A stretch of DNA of 62,526 nt, from NCBI RefSeq assembly GCF_001531445.1, contig NZ_LQYA01000017.1, positions 1 to 62,526 on the forward strand. Direction: 5' to 3'. A program made the translations under genes and the position numbers. The stretch comes from Sporosarcina koreensis. GTDB taxonomy: Bacteria; Bacillota; Bacilli; Bacillales_A; Planococcaceae. Position 1 is the first letter of the stretch; every line of letters begins with the position of its first letter. Positions 1-8,292 of this stretch are shown in pieces. Under the pieces are notes generated by a model. The model was not told the DNA's origin. It did no database searches and was given only the letters and a program-made list of their open reading frames with translations.

Positions 1-57
1 TTGCCGTACCATCATCCTTGCGAGTCTCCCCGAATTATGGACAATCAGCTTTGCCAT
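1..57 (-). CDS. ABC transporter permease, N-terminal fragment (cut by window edge)
   Basis: Only the first 19 codons are inside the window (M-A-K-L-I-V-H-N-S-G-R...). The ATG lies two bases after the stop codon of the ATP-binding gene at 60-974, on the same strand, so the two are almost certainly co-transcribed and translationally coupled. The permease role is inferred only from this position. The visible residues are an ordinary cytoplasmic N-terminus and carry no diagnostic motif. Confidence 0.6.
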   Translation of the reverse strand, partial: MAKLIVHNSGRLARMMVRQ

Positions 58-59
58 GA

Positions 60-974
60 TTACGCCCTCCCCGCTCCTATATTCGAGGCCTTTCCCGCCC
101 CTTCATAATGACGCATAAATAAATCTTCTAATGTAGGCGGCGAACTTTCCAATTTCACAATTCCATATGGACTGATATATTTCATGACATCGTCCAGTAC
201 GTCTGCATCCACTTGGAATGAAAGAGCTTGCTCCTTCATCTCGATATTATGAACCCCTTTCACCTCATGTAAAGAAGACATCGGTTGCTTCGTCTCGACA
301 AGCAAGCTAGTTCTCGTTAAATGACGCAGTTCCGTTAACGTCCCTGTTTCAATAATTTTCCCTTGCCGAATAATCCCCACCCGATCGCACAACTTTTCCA
401 CCTCAGACAAAATATGACTTGAGAGCAATATACTCTTCCCTTGCCTTTTTGCATCCAGAACACATTCTTGAAAGACTCTTTCCATCAATGGATCGAGACC
501 AGACGTTGGTTCATCGAGAATATAAAGATCCGCATCCGATGAAAAAGCCGCAATAAGCGCGACCTTCTGCCGGTTCCCTTTTGAATACGTCCGGCATTTT
601 TTAGTAGGATCTAAATCGAACTTGTGAATCAGCTCTTCGCGTTTGCTTTTATGATTCACCCCACGCAGCTTCACAAAAAGATCGATCACTTCCCCACCCG
701 TTAAGTTAGGCCATAAGTTGACGTCCCCCGGGACATACGCAATTCGTTTATGAATTTCAACAGCATCTCTCCATGCATCCATTCCAAAAATCTTTACTTC
801 ACCTTCCGATGCCTTTAAAATACCGAGCAATATACGGATTGTCGTTGACTTTCCGGCGCCGTTCGGTCCAATGAATCCAAACACCTCGCCCTCGTTCACT
901 TCAATGTCCACTCCATTTAAAGCTGTGAACCTTCCAAACGTTTTCGTTACATTCACTGTCTTCACTACCGACAT
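60..974 (-). CDS. ABC transporter ATP-binding protein (ABC-2 type exporter)
   Basis: A 304-residue ATPase subunit that powers an ABC-2 exporter at the cytoplasmic face of the membrane. Walker A is GPNGAGKST at about residues 36-44. The signature region is YSKGNRQK, the variant usual in this subfamily in place of LSGGQ. Walker B and the D-loop are LYILDEPTSGLDP, and the switch histidine follows in LLSSHILSEVE. The C-terminal ~80 residues are the accessory domain common in drug- or lantibiotic-type exporters. The partner permease starts just downstream. The divergent TetR gene at 1143 probably regulates the pair, with the operator-like sequences between them. The substrate cannot be told from sequence. 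Confidence 0.9.
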   Translation of the reverse strand: MSVVKTVNVTKTFGRFTALNGVDIEVNEGEVFGFIGPNGAGKSTTIRILLGILKASEGEVKIFGMDAWRDAVEIHKRIAYVPGDVNLWPNLTGGEVIDLFVKLRGVNHKSKREELIHKFDLDPTKKCRTYSKGNRQKVALIAAFSSDADLYILDEPTSGLDPLMERVFQECVLDAKRQGKSILLSSHILSEVEKLCDRVGIIRQGKIIETGTLTELRHLTRTSLLVETKQPMSSLHEVKGVHNIEMKEQALSFQVDADVLDDVMKYISPYGIVKLESSPPTLEDLFMRHYEGAGKASNIGAGRA

Positions 975-1068
975 ATTGTAGCCACCCCTTCCTTATCCAA
1001 ATCCCGGCATTTTTCAAATTATGAAATATTTGATTCTATTAAGTTCATAATATACAAAAGAAGGACTC

Positions 1069-1097
1069 CTGACAATAGTTTATGAACTATCTATATT
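1069..1097 (+). promoter_or_regulatory. Promoter of the TetR gene with palindromic operator in the spacer
   Basis: CTGACA (1069-1074), a 17-nt spacer and TATATT (1092-1097) form a sigma-A-like promoter pointing at the TetR gene. The spacer is filled by the palindrome ATAGTT-TATG-AACTAT (1075-1090). A matching half site, AGTTCATAA at 1042-1050, is the inverse of TTATGAACT at 1080-1088 and lies toward the divergent ABC gene. This layout fits autoregulation plus control of the transporter by the TetR protein. Confidence 0.55.
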
Positions 1098-1142
1098 GTT
1101 TTATTACATAACTTTGTCTACACTAAAATTGGGGTGATCGTA

Positions 1143-1724
1143 ATGGATGGATTTCAACGACGCAGGGAACTGAAAAAATCGGATATAGTAGAATCAGCCC
1201 TTTCATTATTCATGGAATTTGGTGTGAAAAAAATTTCGGTTTCTGCAATAGCCAAAAAGGCAAAGGTCTCTCAAGTCACAATCTATAATTACTTTGAGAG
1301 CAAACATAATTTAGCTCATGAAGTTTTTATCTATTATGTAGAAAAGGTATCAAATGAATTTGACAAAATCCTTACTAGTGACATCGCTTTTCCTGAAAAG
1401 GTTAAGCAGGTTATTTTCGCAAAAAATGAAGCTGCTAGAGAGATTCATGAAGACTTTTATCAATATATCATGAAGGAATATACGACTGGCGAAAGCTTTT
1501 CAGAACAATTATATGTAGAAAAGGTACTTCCCCGTATTATTGAGTTATTTAATGAGGGGAGAGAACAAGGGTATGTAGATCCGAATTTATCTAATGAAGC
1601 CATCCTCTTTTATATGCAGGCGGTTAATGAATATATAAAAAGAGAGGATGTTTATCAACATATACTTCCCTTGACTGAGGAAATCATGAATATATTGTTT
1701 TACGGGATTGTAGGAAAGAAATGA
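1143..1724 (+). CDS. TetR/AcrR family transcriptional regulator
   Basis: A 193-residue one-component regulator. Residues ~10-55 are a TetR helix-turn-helix (ALSLFMEFGVKKISVSAIA, then VSQVTIYNYFESK, matching the TetR 'Y-Y/F-F--K' end of the recognition helix). The remaining ~135 residues form the variable helical ligand-binding domain. I chose ATG 1143 over GTG 1134 because GGGGTGAT just upstream serves as the ribosome binding site and overlaps the GTG. It is divergent from the ABC transporter genes and shares an operator-bearing intergenic region with them, so the likely role is ligand-responsive repression of that exporter. Confidence 0.9.
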   Translation: MDGFQRRRELKKSDIVESALSLFMEFGVKKISVSAIAKKAKVSQVTIYNYFESKHNLAHEVFIYYVEKVSNEFDKILTSDIAFPEKVKQVIFAKNEAAREIHEDFYQYIMKEYTTGESFSEQLYVEKVLPRIIELFNEGREQGYVDPNLSNEAILFYMQAVNEYIKREDVYQHILPLTEEIMNILFYGIVGKK

Positions 1725-1733
1725 GGGGATCAT

Positions 1734-1904
1734 ATGCTGTGCGGATCAAAATGCTTTGTTGTGAAGATGGAACTGAATGGCACAAAGCAAGTCAAGCAAG
1801 TCACCGCAAGAAACTCTGTCGGTGCTAGGAAATTGATCCGAGCGCAATACGGCACTGACGTGGAGGTTTTGTCGGTGAAAGAGGGAAAACGGAATCCTTA
1901 CTAA
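1734..1904 (+). CDS. Small protein, 56 aa, unknown function
   Basis: A 56-codon reading frame starting 9 bp after the TetR stop codon, with GAGGGG as the ribosome binding site overlapping that stop. The product begins M-L-C-G-S-K-C and is rich in Lys/Arg in its second half, with no membrane segment. It ends directly before a strong hairpin terminator, which supports it as the last gene of the TetR transcript. I do not recognise the family. The two N-terminal cysteines (C3, C7) could bind metal or respond to redox, but that is speculation. Confidence 0.65.
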   Translation: MLCGSKCFVVKMELNGTKQVKQVTARNSVGARKLIRAQYGTDVEVLSVKEGKRNPY

Positions 1905-1948
1905 AAAAGACGATGACCACCAACAGTCTATGGGGGTCATCGTCTCTT
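1905..1948. terminator. Bidirectional terminator
   Basis: Stem GACGATGACC (1909-1918) pairs with GGTCATCGTC (1935-1944), with an A-run before and a T-rich stretch after. It separates the convergent genes ending at 1904 and 1950. Confidence 0.8.
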
Positions 1949-1949
1949 A

Positions 1950-2228
1950 TTACCGGTCTTCCACTTGTCCCTGCACTTCGTTCAATTGCCGCTTCATCAA
2001 ATCCAACTGTTCCTTGTTTTGCTGAACTGTATCCATATGCTCATCGCGCTGCTCTGCATTATCGAGTGCATTTTCCGCACGTTCCAATGAATTGAACGCA
2101 TGCTCAACTGCCATCTCTTCAGGATGTGACATCGCCTGCTTTACCGAACGATCAGCCTTTAGGACAGAGTTGCTGAGAAAGGTGCTCGGATGATCCTTTT
2201 TCCAACTCGGTTTTGAGTCTTTCGCCAT
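1950..2228 (-). CDS. Conserved-looking hypothetical small protein, 92 aa
   Basis: The product is hydrophilic and mostly helical, with a Lys-rich start (MAKDSKPSWKKDHP) and a coiled-coil-like second half (heptad-like SLERAENALDNAEQRDEHMD, then QNKEQLDLMKRQLNEVQ). There is no signal peptide or membrane segment. The start at 2228 is set by AGGAGGGG about 9 nt upstream; an upstream in-frame ATG has no such site. It is convergent with the TetR transcript. The composition resembles small coiled-coil proteins of spore formers, but I cannot name a family. Confidence 0.7.
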   Translation of the reverse strand: MAKDSKPSWKKDHPSTFLSNSVLKADRSVKQAMSHPEEMAVEHAFNSLERAENALDNAEQRDEHMDTVQQNKEQLDLMKRQLNEVQGQVEDR

Positions 2229-2388
2229 TACTGTTTTCCCCTCCTGCAAATAAAATAAGTGACAGCGAACTTAGTATCGTAATTTATCGTGAAAGTATGC
2301 GCTGACCAGCATTTCGTTTGCTGGCCAATGTTTACAAATTGCTATGGAGGGTATACATAGAAGATAGGATCAAAGGTAGGTGAACATC

Positions 2389-2511
2389 ATGACTAAACAA
2401 TGGAACTTCATTATCGGAAATAAACTCATCACCATTTATGATACAGATAAGAATATAGCCGAAGAAAAGGCTCATGCTCTGTATGAGGAACTTCTAACTA
2501 ATGATGATTAA
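2389..2511 (+). CDS. Small protein, 40 aa, unknown function
   Basis: A 40-codon frame (MTKQWNFIIGNKL... to ...LYEELLTNDD) preceded by AGGTAGGTGA at good spacing and followed at once by a strong rho-independent terminator. The signals at both ends make it a credible free-standing small gene. The product is acidic at the C-terminus and has no membrane segment or cysteine. No family recognised. Confidence 0.6.
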   Translation: MTKQWNFIIGNKLITIYDTDKNIAEEKAHALYEELLTNDD

Positions 2512-2545
2512 AAACACCAGCCGGGTGAGGCTGGTGTTTTTATTA
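2511..2545 (+). terminator. Rho-independent terminator of the 40-aa gene
   Basis: AAAACACCAGCC (2511-2522) pairs with GGCTGGTGTTTT (2529-2540), a 12-bp stem running into a T-rich tail. It begins on the last base of the stop codon. Confidence 0.85.
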
Positions 2546-2574
2546 TTTTATGCGCATCTCCATGCTGGCACTTT

Positions 2575-2946
2575 TTAATTCTCTTTAAAGATCTCCCCAG
2601 CAATTCCCATGGCCTGCACGGCTTTCGGGAATCCGACATACCCCGCACAATGGATAATGAGTTCGATAATCTCTTCTTTCGATAGCCCGGTGTTCAACGC
2701 TGCCTGCAGATGGACTCTCAACTGTTCAAACGCCCCTTGTGTGATAAGTGTCGTCAGTGTGATGATTTCCCTTTGAGCGAGGGAAAGTGTTTTTCTGGCG
2801 TAGAGGTCCCCGAAGCCGAAGGAAACAATCATGTTCCAAAGGTCGGGTGATATCTTTTTAATTTCTCCCATGCCTGTACGGACTTCTTTTGAAAATAGCT
2901 CTTCCATAACTTTTGCGCCGGCTTCATATCTTCTGCTGTTTTCCAT
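2575..2946 (-). CDS. Carboxymuconolactone decarboxylase (CMD) family protein
   Basis: A 123-residue protein with the CMD/AhpD-like helical fold: REIITLTTLITQGAFEQLRVHLQAALNTGLSKEEIIELIIHCAGYVGFPKA. Only one cysteine is present in the active-site helix, so it is not the CxxC AhpD type. It is more like the CMD or YurZ-type branch. I chose ATG 2946 because GGGAGG lies 8 nt upstream; GTG 2952 is too close to it. It lies 2 bp downstream of the TPP enzyme stop codon, so the two are co-expressed and may act in one degradative pathway. The substrate is unknown. Confidence 0.8.
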   Translation of the reverse strand: MENSRRYEAGAKVMEELFSKEVRTGMGEIKKISPDLWNMIVSFGFGDLYARKTLSLAQREIITLTTLITQGAFEQLRVHLQAALNTGLSKEEIIELIIHCAGYVGFPKAVQAMGIAGEIFKEN

Positions 2947-2948
2947 TA

Positions 2949-4583
2949 TCACTGCCTCCCCATCGTTGGTGGAATTTCATTTTCATCGACTAATGCTTCG
3001 ATTACAATCGGCTTGTTCGTTTCTTTCATGATCTGCAAGGCTTCATGGATGCAATCCCTTACTTCAAACGGATTAAGACAAGTGTACGCTGACAACCCCA
3101 TCGATTCCGCAAACTTCGCAGCATCCATCGGCGTCTCGTAAATGCCCCCAATAGATGTACCGATCATTTTTCGCATCCCTTTTTCCACCATGTCCAGCCG
3201 CCCATTATTGACGACAATAAAGAGGACAGGTGCGTCATAATTGAATGCAGTCGAAATTTCCGTGCCATGCATGAACATGCAACCATCCCCCACTAAGCAG
3301 ACGATGGTCTTTTCAGGTGCAGCCAGTTGAGCACCAATGGAATAGCCGATTCCGTTCCCCATCGCACCAAAAATATCGTCAAAATAGTAGGTTCCTGGCT
3401 TATAAATGTCAAAATGCTGGATGCCATAGAAGGAGTGGCTTCCATCATCCCCGAATACGATAGCGTCCTCCGGAAGGGCATTGCGCATTGCCCGTATTAC
3501 TTGTACTGCTGACATTCGCTCGCCTGGATCATTTTCATGAAGCAGAATCGGCTCAGGTTCCGATAAAAACGTTTCGTTGTTTGACTCTGGTATATCCGAT
3601 AGAATCGTTCTCAAATTCGTTTTAATGTCACCAAGCACAGGCGTCGTTGGAACTTGGATGGATTTCCCGATGAATGTAGGATTATAATCGAAATGAATGA
3701 CATGCCCAGGATACATCGCTTCGGATAAGCCTGCAGTCGACATATCACTTAAACTGGAACCGATGACGATTAACAAGTCAACCTTGTCATGGAAGTATTG
3801 GGCCGCTTCCGGGGTGCCACCTAATCCGAAAGCTCCTAACGAAAGTGAATGGTTGGACGGGAAAGTCCCCTTTCCACCCGGCGTTGTGATGACAGGAATC
3901 TTCCAGTGCTCAGCGAAACGTTGCACCTCTTCATATGCTCTGCTGGAATGTACACCCTTCCCTAGGAATAGGAGGGGACGAGCCGCATGATCCAATTTTT
4001 CAATCACATCCCCTATGTTCGGTGAGATCATATCGTATGTTTTCGGAAGGTCCAGTTCGAATGGCTCGATTTCTTCCAACAATACATCGAACGGGATGGA
4101 CAGATGCACAGGTCCTTTTACGCCCGATAGCGCTTTCTCAAGGGCATGCTGCAAGTATGGCTGCAGCATATCACCACGCTCGACACGTTCACTGAACTTG
4201 GTTACGTGTTTAAACATATTCACTAAATCAGTGCCAAACGGACTGGAGTCTTGTCCCAATGCCTTTCCAGTCTCCTTCATGGAAGGGTGTCCGGTGATGA
4301 TCAACAACGGCAAGTGCGAGGCTGACGCCTGACCGGCAGCCGTAATCAGATTTGTCCCGCCAGGTCCGGATGTGCCGATAGCGACTCCAATTTTATCGTT
4401 CAGTAACGCATAACCCGCAGCTTCGAAGCCTGCAGCTGCTTCGTGTTTGCTCAATACAAACTCAATATCCTCGTTTAATAACTCGAAAAGGATCGGTGAT
4501 ACCGCTTTTCCCGGAATGCCGAAAATATGACGAAGTCCCCAATGTTTAAAATTTGCAGCTAAGACGGAAGCGATTGTTTTCAT
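2949..4583 (-). CDS. Thiamine-pyrophosphate-dependent enzyme, acetolactate-synthase-like
   Basis: A 544-residue protein of the ALS/POX/benzoylformate-decarboxylase family. The N-terminal PYR domain has the catalytic glutamate (SKHEAAAGFEAAGYA). The middle domain follows (PLLFLGKG... to ...PGGKGTFP). The C-terminal PP domain has the TPP/Mg motif GDGCMFMHG, ending in VVNNG about 27 residues later. It could make acetolactate or decarboxylate a 2-oxo acid. No FAD or regulatory-subunit signature settles this. The start at 4583 is preferred because it follows the EAL gene stop (4585-4587) by one base, with GAGAGAGA upstream. An upstream in-frame ATG at 4607 would overlap by 23 bp. Confidence 0.85.
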   Translation of the reverse strand: MKTIASVLAANFKHWGLRHIFGIPGKAVSPILFELLNEDIEFVLSKHEAAAGFEAAGYALLNDKIGVAIGTSGPGGTNLITAAGQASASHLPLLIITGHPSMKETGKALGQDSSPFGTDLVNMFKHVTKFSERVERGDMLQPYLQHALEKALSGVKGPVHLSIPFDVLLEEIEPFELDLPKTYDMISPNIGDVIEKLDHAARPLLFLGKGVHSSRAYEEVQRFAEHWKIPVITTPGGKGTFPSNHSLSLGAFGLGGTPEAAQYFHDKVDLLIVIGSSLSDMSTAGLSEAMYPGHVIHFDYNPTFIGKSIQVPTTPVLGDIKTNLRTILSDIPESNNETFLSEPEPILLHENDPGERMSAVQVIRAMRNALPEDAIVFGDDGSHSFYGIQHFDIYKPGTYYFDDIFGAMGNGIGYSIGAQLAAPEKTIVCLVGDGCMFMHGTEISTAFNYDAPVLFIVVNNGRLDMVEKGMRKMIGTSIGGIYETPMDAAKFAESMGLSAYTCLNPFEVRDCIHEALQIMKETNKPIVIEALVDENEIPPTMGRQ

Positions 4584-4584
4584 T

Positions 4585-6831
4585 TTAGTAATCTCTCTCT
4601 CTGTCATTGTTCTTTTCTAAGTAGTTTCTCTCAATTTCATTTGCCGAAAGCGGTTTGCTGAAATAAAAACCTTGGACAAAATCACATTGTTGATCGATAA
4701 GAAAATCAAGCTGCTCTTTTGTTTCGACTCCTTCTGCAATGACTTGCATTTGAAGGTTATGGGCGAGTGTGATGATTGCTTTCACAATAAAGGCATTGGG
4801 ATGATCATTCATGATTTCAGAGACAAATGATTTATCGATCTTGATAAAATCGATTGGAAAATTATTTAAATACGTCAGCGAGCTGTAACCTGTTCCGAAA
4901 TCATCAATACTGATTCCGATTCCAATCTCTTTTAATTGTTTCAATACCTTCAGGGAGTACTCATACTCCATTGCCATATACTCAGTAATCTCGACTACTA
5001 GATATTCTGGATCAAGTCCGGTCCGCGCAAGCGTATCCTCCATAAATGTAACAAGGTCCTTCGTAAGGAATTGCTGTGTAGATAGGTTGACAGATACCTT
5101 GAGCGGATTGTATCCGGCATCTTGCCATTTTTTATTTTGAGAAGAAGCCTCGCTGATGACCCACTTGCCGATTTGATTAATCAAACCGTTATCTTCTGCC
5201 AACTTGATGAATTTACCCGATGGAAGAAGTCCAAGTGAAGGATGCTGCCAGCGGATCAACGCTTCCAATCCAACTATCTTACCAGTTTTAGGATGAATTT
5301 GCGGCTGATAATGGAGTACAAATTCATCATTCTCCACTGCTCTCCGTAAATCGGTCTCCAGTCTGTATTCATCCTCCATCCCTGCTAATAATCCGGAAGT
5401 ATATACGCTATAACGGTTTTTCCCTTTTTCCTTTGCCTGGTACATCGCATTGTCCGCATAGATCATAAGCTTTTCCATTGAAATAGGGTGATCCGGGTAA
5501 AACGCTATTCCGATACTCGCCGATGTATGCAATTCATCATTACCTATGAAAATCGATTCATCAAAAAGCTTTAGAACCTCTTCAGCTTTCGCCGTTACAT
5601 AATCGGGATTCTCAAAATCCTTTAGCAGGAAAATAAACTCATCTCCCCCCATGCGGGCGAGTACGTCGTTTTTCCCGAGACAGCTAGATAAACGTTCACT
5701 TACTTTCTTCAGAAACACATCTCCAGATGAATGGCTGAAATTATCATTAATAACTTTAAAACGATCTAAATCGATAAATAAAAGGGCCAACGACCTCTCA
5801 TGACCGGCGTTTATTTCCTTGATGATGTTTTCAATCTCTTCATTGATATATCTCCGATTGGGAAGGTTCGTCAAATCATCATGATAGGCTAAATAATTAT
5901 ACTTCTCCTGAAGGAAGTGTCGATCCGAAATATCCCGGAACTGACCAAAGGCGCCTATCATTTTGTCGTCTTCATAAATTGGCTGCGCATCGAACAGGCA
6001 CACTACGAGTTTTCCTTCTTGATCGATAAATTGAATCTCTTCATCTTTAACTATTTTCCCCTTCTCGAGAACTTCCTTAAAATATGTCCCGGTTATAGGG
6101 GATTCGTAAATATTTCTTCCAACCACTGCTTCCCTGCTGTTTTTCGAAAGTTGTTGGGCAAAATCATTAAATTCGGTAGTGATGCCCTTCTCATCCGTAA
6201 TGACAATCGCATTTCTAGTTCGGCTCAGCATTATTTGGTTCATAATATTGAGCTTCTTATTCTGCTTCCGTAATAAGAGTTCGCGTTCAATCGAGTCTAC
6301 AGCTTGCGTCAACATCGTTAGGAACAATGGATTCTGAAACTGGATGGGCATCATAATGGACACGCTGCCAAGCAGGCTGTTTTCATCTGTATAATGAAAT
6401 GCAGTGCCATAGCAAGCAATCTCATAAAGAAATGAATGATAGTGCTGGGTGCCGATAATACTAATCGGATGCTTTTGCTGTAAAGCCAGACTAATCACAT
6501 TCGTTCCTGTATCCTCCAACGTAAACAAGCTGCCTATTCGAATCCCGAATTGCTTGATCGTCTCTTTGATCGTCTCATCACCTTCTATTTCAAGAAGATA
6601 CCCATTCGAATCCGATACGACAACAAGGATTGGAGTGCCTTTTAAGGAGGCCAATAGCTTATTGGAAAAAAAGCGGACCACGGATAATATTTCACTATAC
6701 GAATTTCTCTTTGCCGTCAGTTCCTTATCCGTTAAAAAATGCTTTGGTCTGGACACAACATTCGGATCCATTCCTGCCTCTTCGCAAAACCGATTCGACT
6801 CTGTTATATAAAAATTATCATGACTACTCAT
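4585..6831 (-). CDS. Bifunctional-type GGDEF-EAL protein with GAF-like and PAS domains (c-di-GMP turnover)
   Basis: A 748-residue cytoplasmic signalling protein. Residues ~30-190 resemble the N-terminal sensor (GAF-like) domain of sigma-54 activators such as AcoR. Residues ~205-315 are a PAS domain. GGDEF (~320-485) has an intact active site (RMGGDEF). EAL (~500-740) has the residues needed for hydrolysis: LEALIRW, SVNLS, EITE, IDDFGTGYSS, KIDKSF, AEGVET and QGFYFSKP. Both c-di-GMP synthesis and breakdown are therefore possible. No transmembrane segment is present. The following TPP enzyme and CMD genes are packed with almost no gaps, so a metabolite-sensing link is plausible but not shown. 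Confidence 0.9.
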   Translation of the reverse strand: MSSHDNFYITESNRFCEEAGMDPNVVSRPKHFLTDKELTAKRNSYSEILSVVRFFSNKLLASLKGTPILVVVSDSNGYLLEIEGDETIKETIKQFGIRIGSLFTLEDTGTNVISLALQQKHPISIIGTQHYHSFLYEIACYGTAFHYTDENSLLGSVSIMMPIQFQNPLFLTMLTQAVDSIERELLLRKQNKKLNIMNQIMLSRTRNAIVITDEKGITTEFNDFAQQLSKNSREAVVGRNIYESPITGTYFKEVLEKGKIVKDEEIQFIDQEGKLVVCLFDAQPIYEDDKMIGAFGQFRDISDRHFLQEKYNYLAYHDDLTNLPNRRYINEEIENIIKEINAGHERSLALLFIDLDRFKVINDNFSHSSGDVFLKKVSERLSSCLGKNDVLARMGGDEFIFLLKDFENPDYVTAKAEEVLKLFDESIFIGNDELHTSASIGIAFYPDHPISMEKLMIYADNAMYQAKEKGKNRYSVYTSGLLAGMEDEYRLETDLRRAVENDEFVLHYQPQIHPKTGKIVGLEALIRWQHPSLGLLPSGKFIKLAEDNGLINQIGKWVISEASSQNKKWQDAGYNPLKVSVNLSTQQFLTKDLVTFMEDTLARTGLDPEYLVVEITEYMAMEYEYSLKVLKQLKEIGIGISIDDFGTGYSSLTYLNNFPIDFIKIDKSFVSEIMNDHPNAFIVKAIITLAHNLQMQVIAEGVETKEQLDFLIDQQCDFVQGFYFSKPLSANEIERNYLEKNNDRERDY

Positions 6832-7002
6832 GCTTTTCTCTCCAAATCTGTCAATCTATAGTGTTGAGAGCCAAAACCAAGGGATAAAAATATCTCAATT
6901 GCTTATTCAATGACCAAGGTGATTGTTAAAATATATTTGATAATTATAATGTTTACATAGTAGAAATTCAATGTTCACATCTTCAGATCCATTATTTATA
7001 CA

Positions 7003-7036
7003 CAAAAAACAAAAAAAACAGCCTGAAGACAGGCTA
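7003..7036 (-). terminator. Rho-independent terminator of the SDR-SDR-marR operon
   Basis: On the minus strand AGCCTG-TCTT-CAGGCT (7035-7020) is followed by a run of eight T's. It lies just downstream of the MarR stop codon. Confidence 0.8.
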
Positions 7037-7042
7037 TCGCAT

Positions 7043-7462
7043 TCACTCAGGGCCATTTAGTTTTTCATAAATTCGTAACAGCTGTTCCCTTTCTTCATCA
7101 GTTAACTTTTCAAACATTTTTTTGCGAAGTTTTGCTCCCTCTTGATTTGCCCTCATAACCATATCATTACCTTCATCGGTAATAACTAAATGGATGATTC
7201 GCCGATCGGACTCATCTGGTATTCGAATGGCTAATTTTTTCCTTACAAGCTTCTCGGCTAAATGCGTTAACGTAGGAGGAGTCAGCCCTAAAACTTTTGC
7301 AATATCGGATGGTCGGCTTTTACCATGCGTCTTCAGATGGGCTAGCACAAGTATATGGGAGACACCTAGATCTTCATTGAATAGCTTGTTCCACTGAATA
7401 ATTAAATTACTCGTGACATTGTCCATATTATGGATGATTTCAAAAATAGTCCGTTCTTTCAT
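7043..7462 (-). CDS. MarR family transcriptional regulator
   Basis: A 139-residue winged-helix repressor. Helices and wing are visible in VSHILVLAHLKTHGKSRPSDIAKVLGLTPPTLTHLAEKLVRKKLAIRIPDESDRRIIHLVITDEG, including the DxRR wing motif. The start at 7462 (M-K-E-R-T-I) is preferred over 7477 because a GTGGGA-like site lies at better distance. It is the last gene after two SDR oxidoreductases on the same strand and probably controls that operon, perhaps at the ACATTTAGG/ACATTTAGA repeats upstream of the first SDR gene. Confidence 0.88.
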   Translation of the reverse strand: MKERTIFEIIHNMDNVTSNLIIQWNKLFNEDLGVSHILVLAHLKTHGKSRPSDIAKVLGLTPPTLTHLAEKLVRKKLAIRIPDESDRRIIHLVITDEGNDMVMRANQEGAKLRKKMFEKLTDEEREQLLRIYEKLNGPE

Positions 7463-7490
7463 ACATTCATTTCCCACTTTCTACAAGTAA

Positions 7491-7513
7491 GAGCCCCTAA
7501 TAAGATTAGGAGC
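7491..7513 (-). terminator. Intra-operon hairpin between SDR and marR
   Basis: GCTCCTAAT-CTT-ATTAGGGGC on the minus strand forms a 9-bp stem with one G-U pair, followed by TCTTACTTG rather than a clean T-run. It may partly terminate or protect the SDR mRNA 3' end, lowering marR expression. Low certainty. Confidence 0.35.
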
Positions 7514-7530
7514 CCTGTTTAGCTTACCTA

Positions 7531-8265
7531 TTATTGTGCTGAGAATCCACCGTCAATGATTAGTTCTGAACCTGTGATATAAGATGAGTCATCCGAAGCT
7601 AAGAACAATGCAGCATTGGCAATATCTGCAGGCTTCCCTAACCGTTGCAATGGAGTTGCTTGGATCAAGCGCCCAAGAAGCTCTTGGGATGTGCTTAACG
7701 ATTCCGTCATCGGAGTTTCTATAATTCCAGGAAATAGTGTATTTACACGGACGCCTTGACGGCCAAACGTGGTGGCGGCCGCTTTAGAAATCGCACGTAC
7801 TGCTCCTTTGGATGCCGAATAATGATTAAATCCTTGGCCAATCTGAGCTGTATAAGATGAAATATTAACAATCGAACCTTGGTTTTGTGCTGCCATATAC
7901 GGAGCGACATGCTTCATGCCGGCAAAGGGACCAAAGCCGTTAATGGAAAGCATCTTTTGCCAATCGTCCAGATTGATATCTTGGTATGGTTTTTCAGATG
8001 AAATACCTGCGTTATTGACGAGGATATCAATTTTACCGAAACGGTCGTTCACTTCTTTTGCAAATGCCGCCCATCCTTCATCTGAAGCAACGTTTAATTT
8101 CATCCCATAGACATTTTCTTTTTCGCTTGCCTTTTCAAGCGCTTCATCATTAATATCTGCGGCGATGACAATCGCGCCTTCCTGACTGAATAAATCAACC
8201 ATGTATGCGCCGATGCCCGATGCTCCACCAGTAATGATTGCCACTTTATTAGCTAATCTTCCCAT
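7531..8265 (-). CDS. SDR family NAD(P)-dependent oxidoreductase
   Basis: A 244-residue classical short-chain dehydrogenase. The cofactor motif TGGASGIG is at residues 12-19, NNAG near 86-89, catalytic Ser in NISSYTAQ, and Tyr-Lys in HYSASKGA. The C-terminus IDGGFSAQ is typical. D at the end of beta-2 (AADIND) favours NAD(H). It is the second gene of a minus-strand operon, 27 bp after another SDR gene. The tandem pair suggests sequential oxidation/reduction of related substrates; the substrate itself is not predictable. Confidence 0.9.
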   Translation of the reverse strand: MGRLANKVAIITGGASGIGAYMVDLFSQEGAIVIAADINDEALEKASEKENVYGMKLNVASDEGWAAFAKEVNDRFGKIDILVNNAGISSEKPYQDINLDDWQKMLSINGFGPFAGMKHVAPYMAAQNQGSIVNISSYTAQIGQGFNHYSASKGAVRAISKAAATTFGRQGVRVNTLFPGIIETPMTESLSTSQELLGRLIQATPLQRLGKPADIANAALFLASDDSSYITGSELIIDGGFSAQ

Positions 8266-8292
8266 GTAAAAACACTCCTTATTGTATATTTC

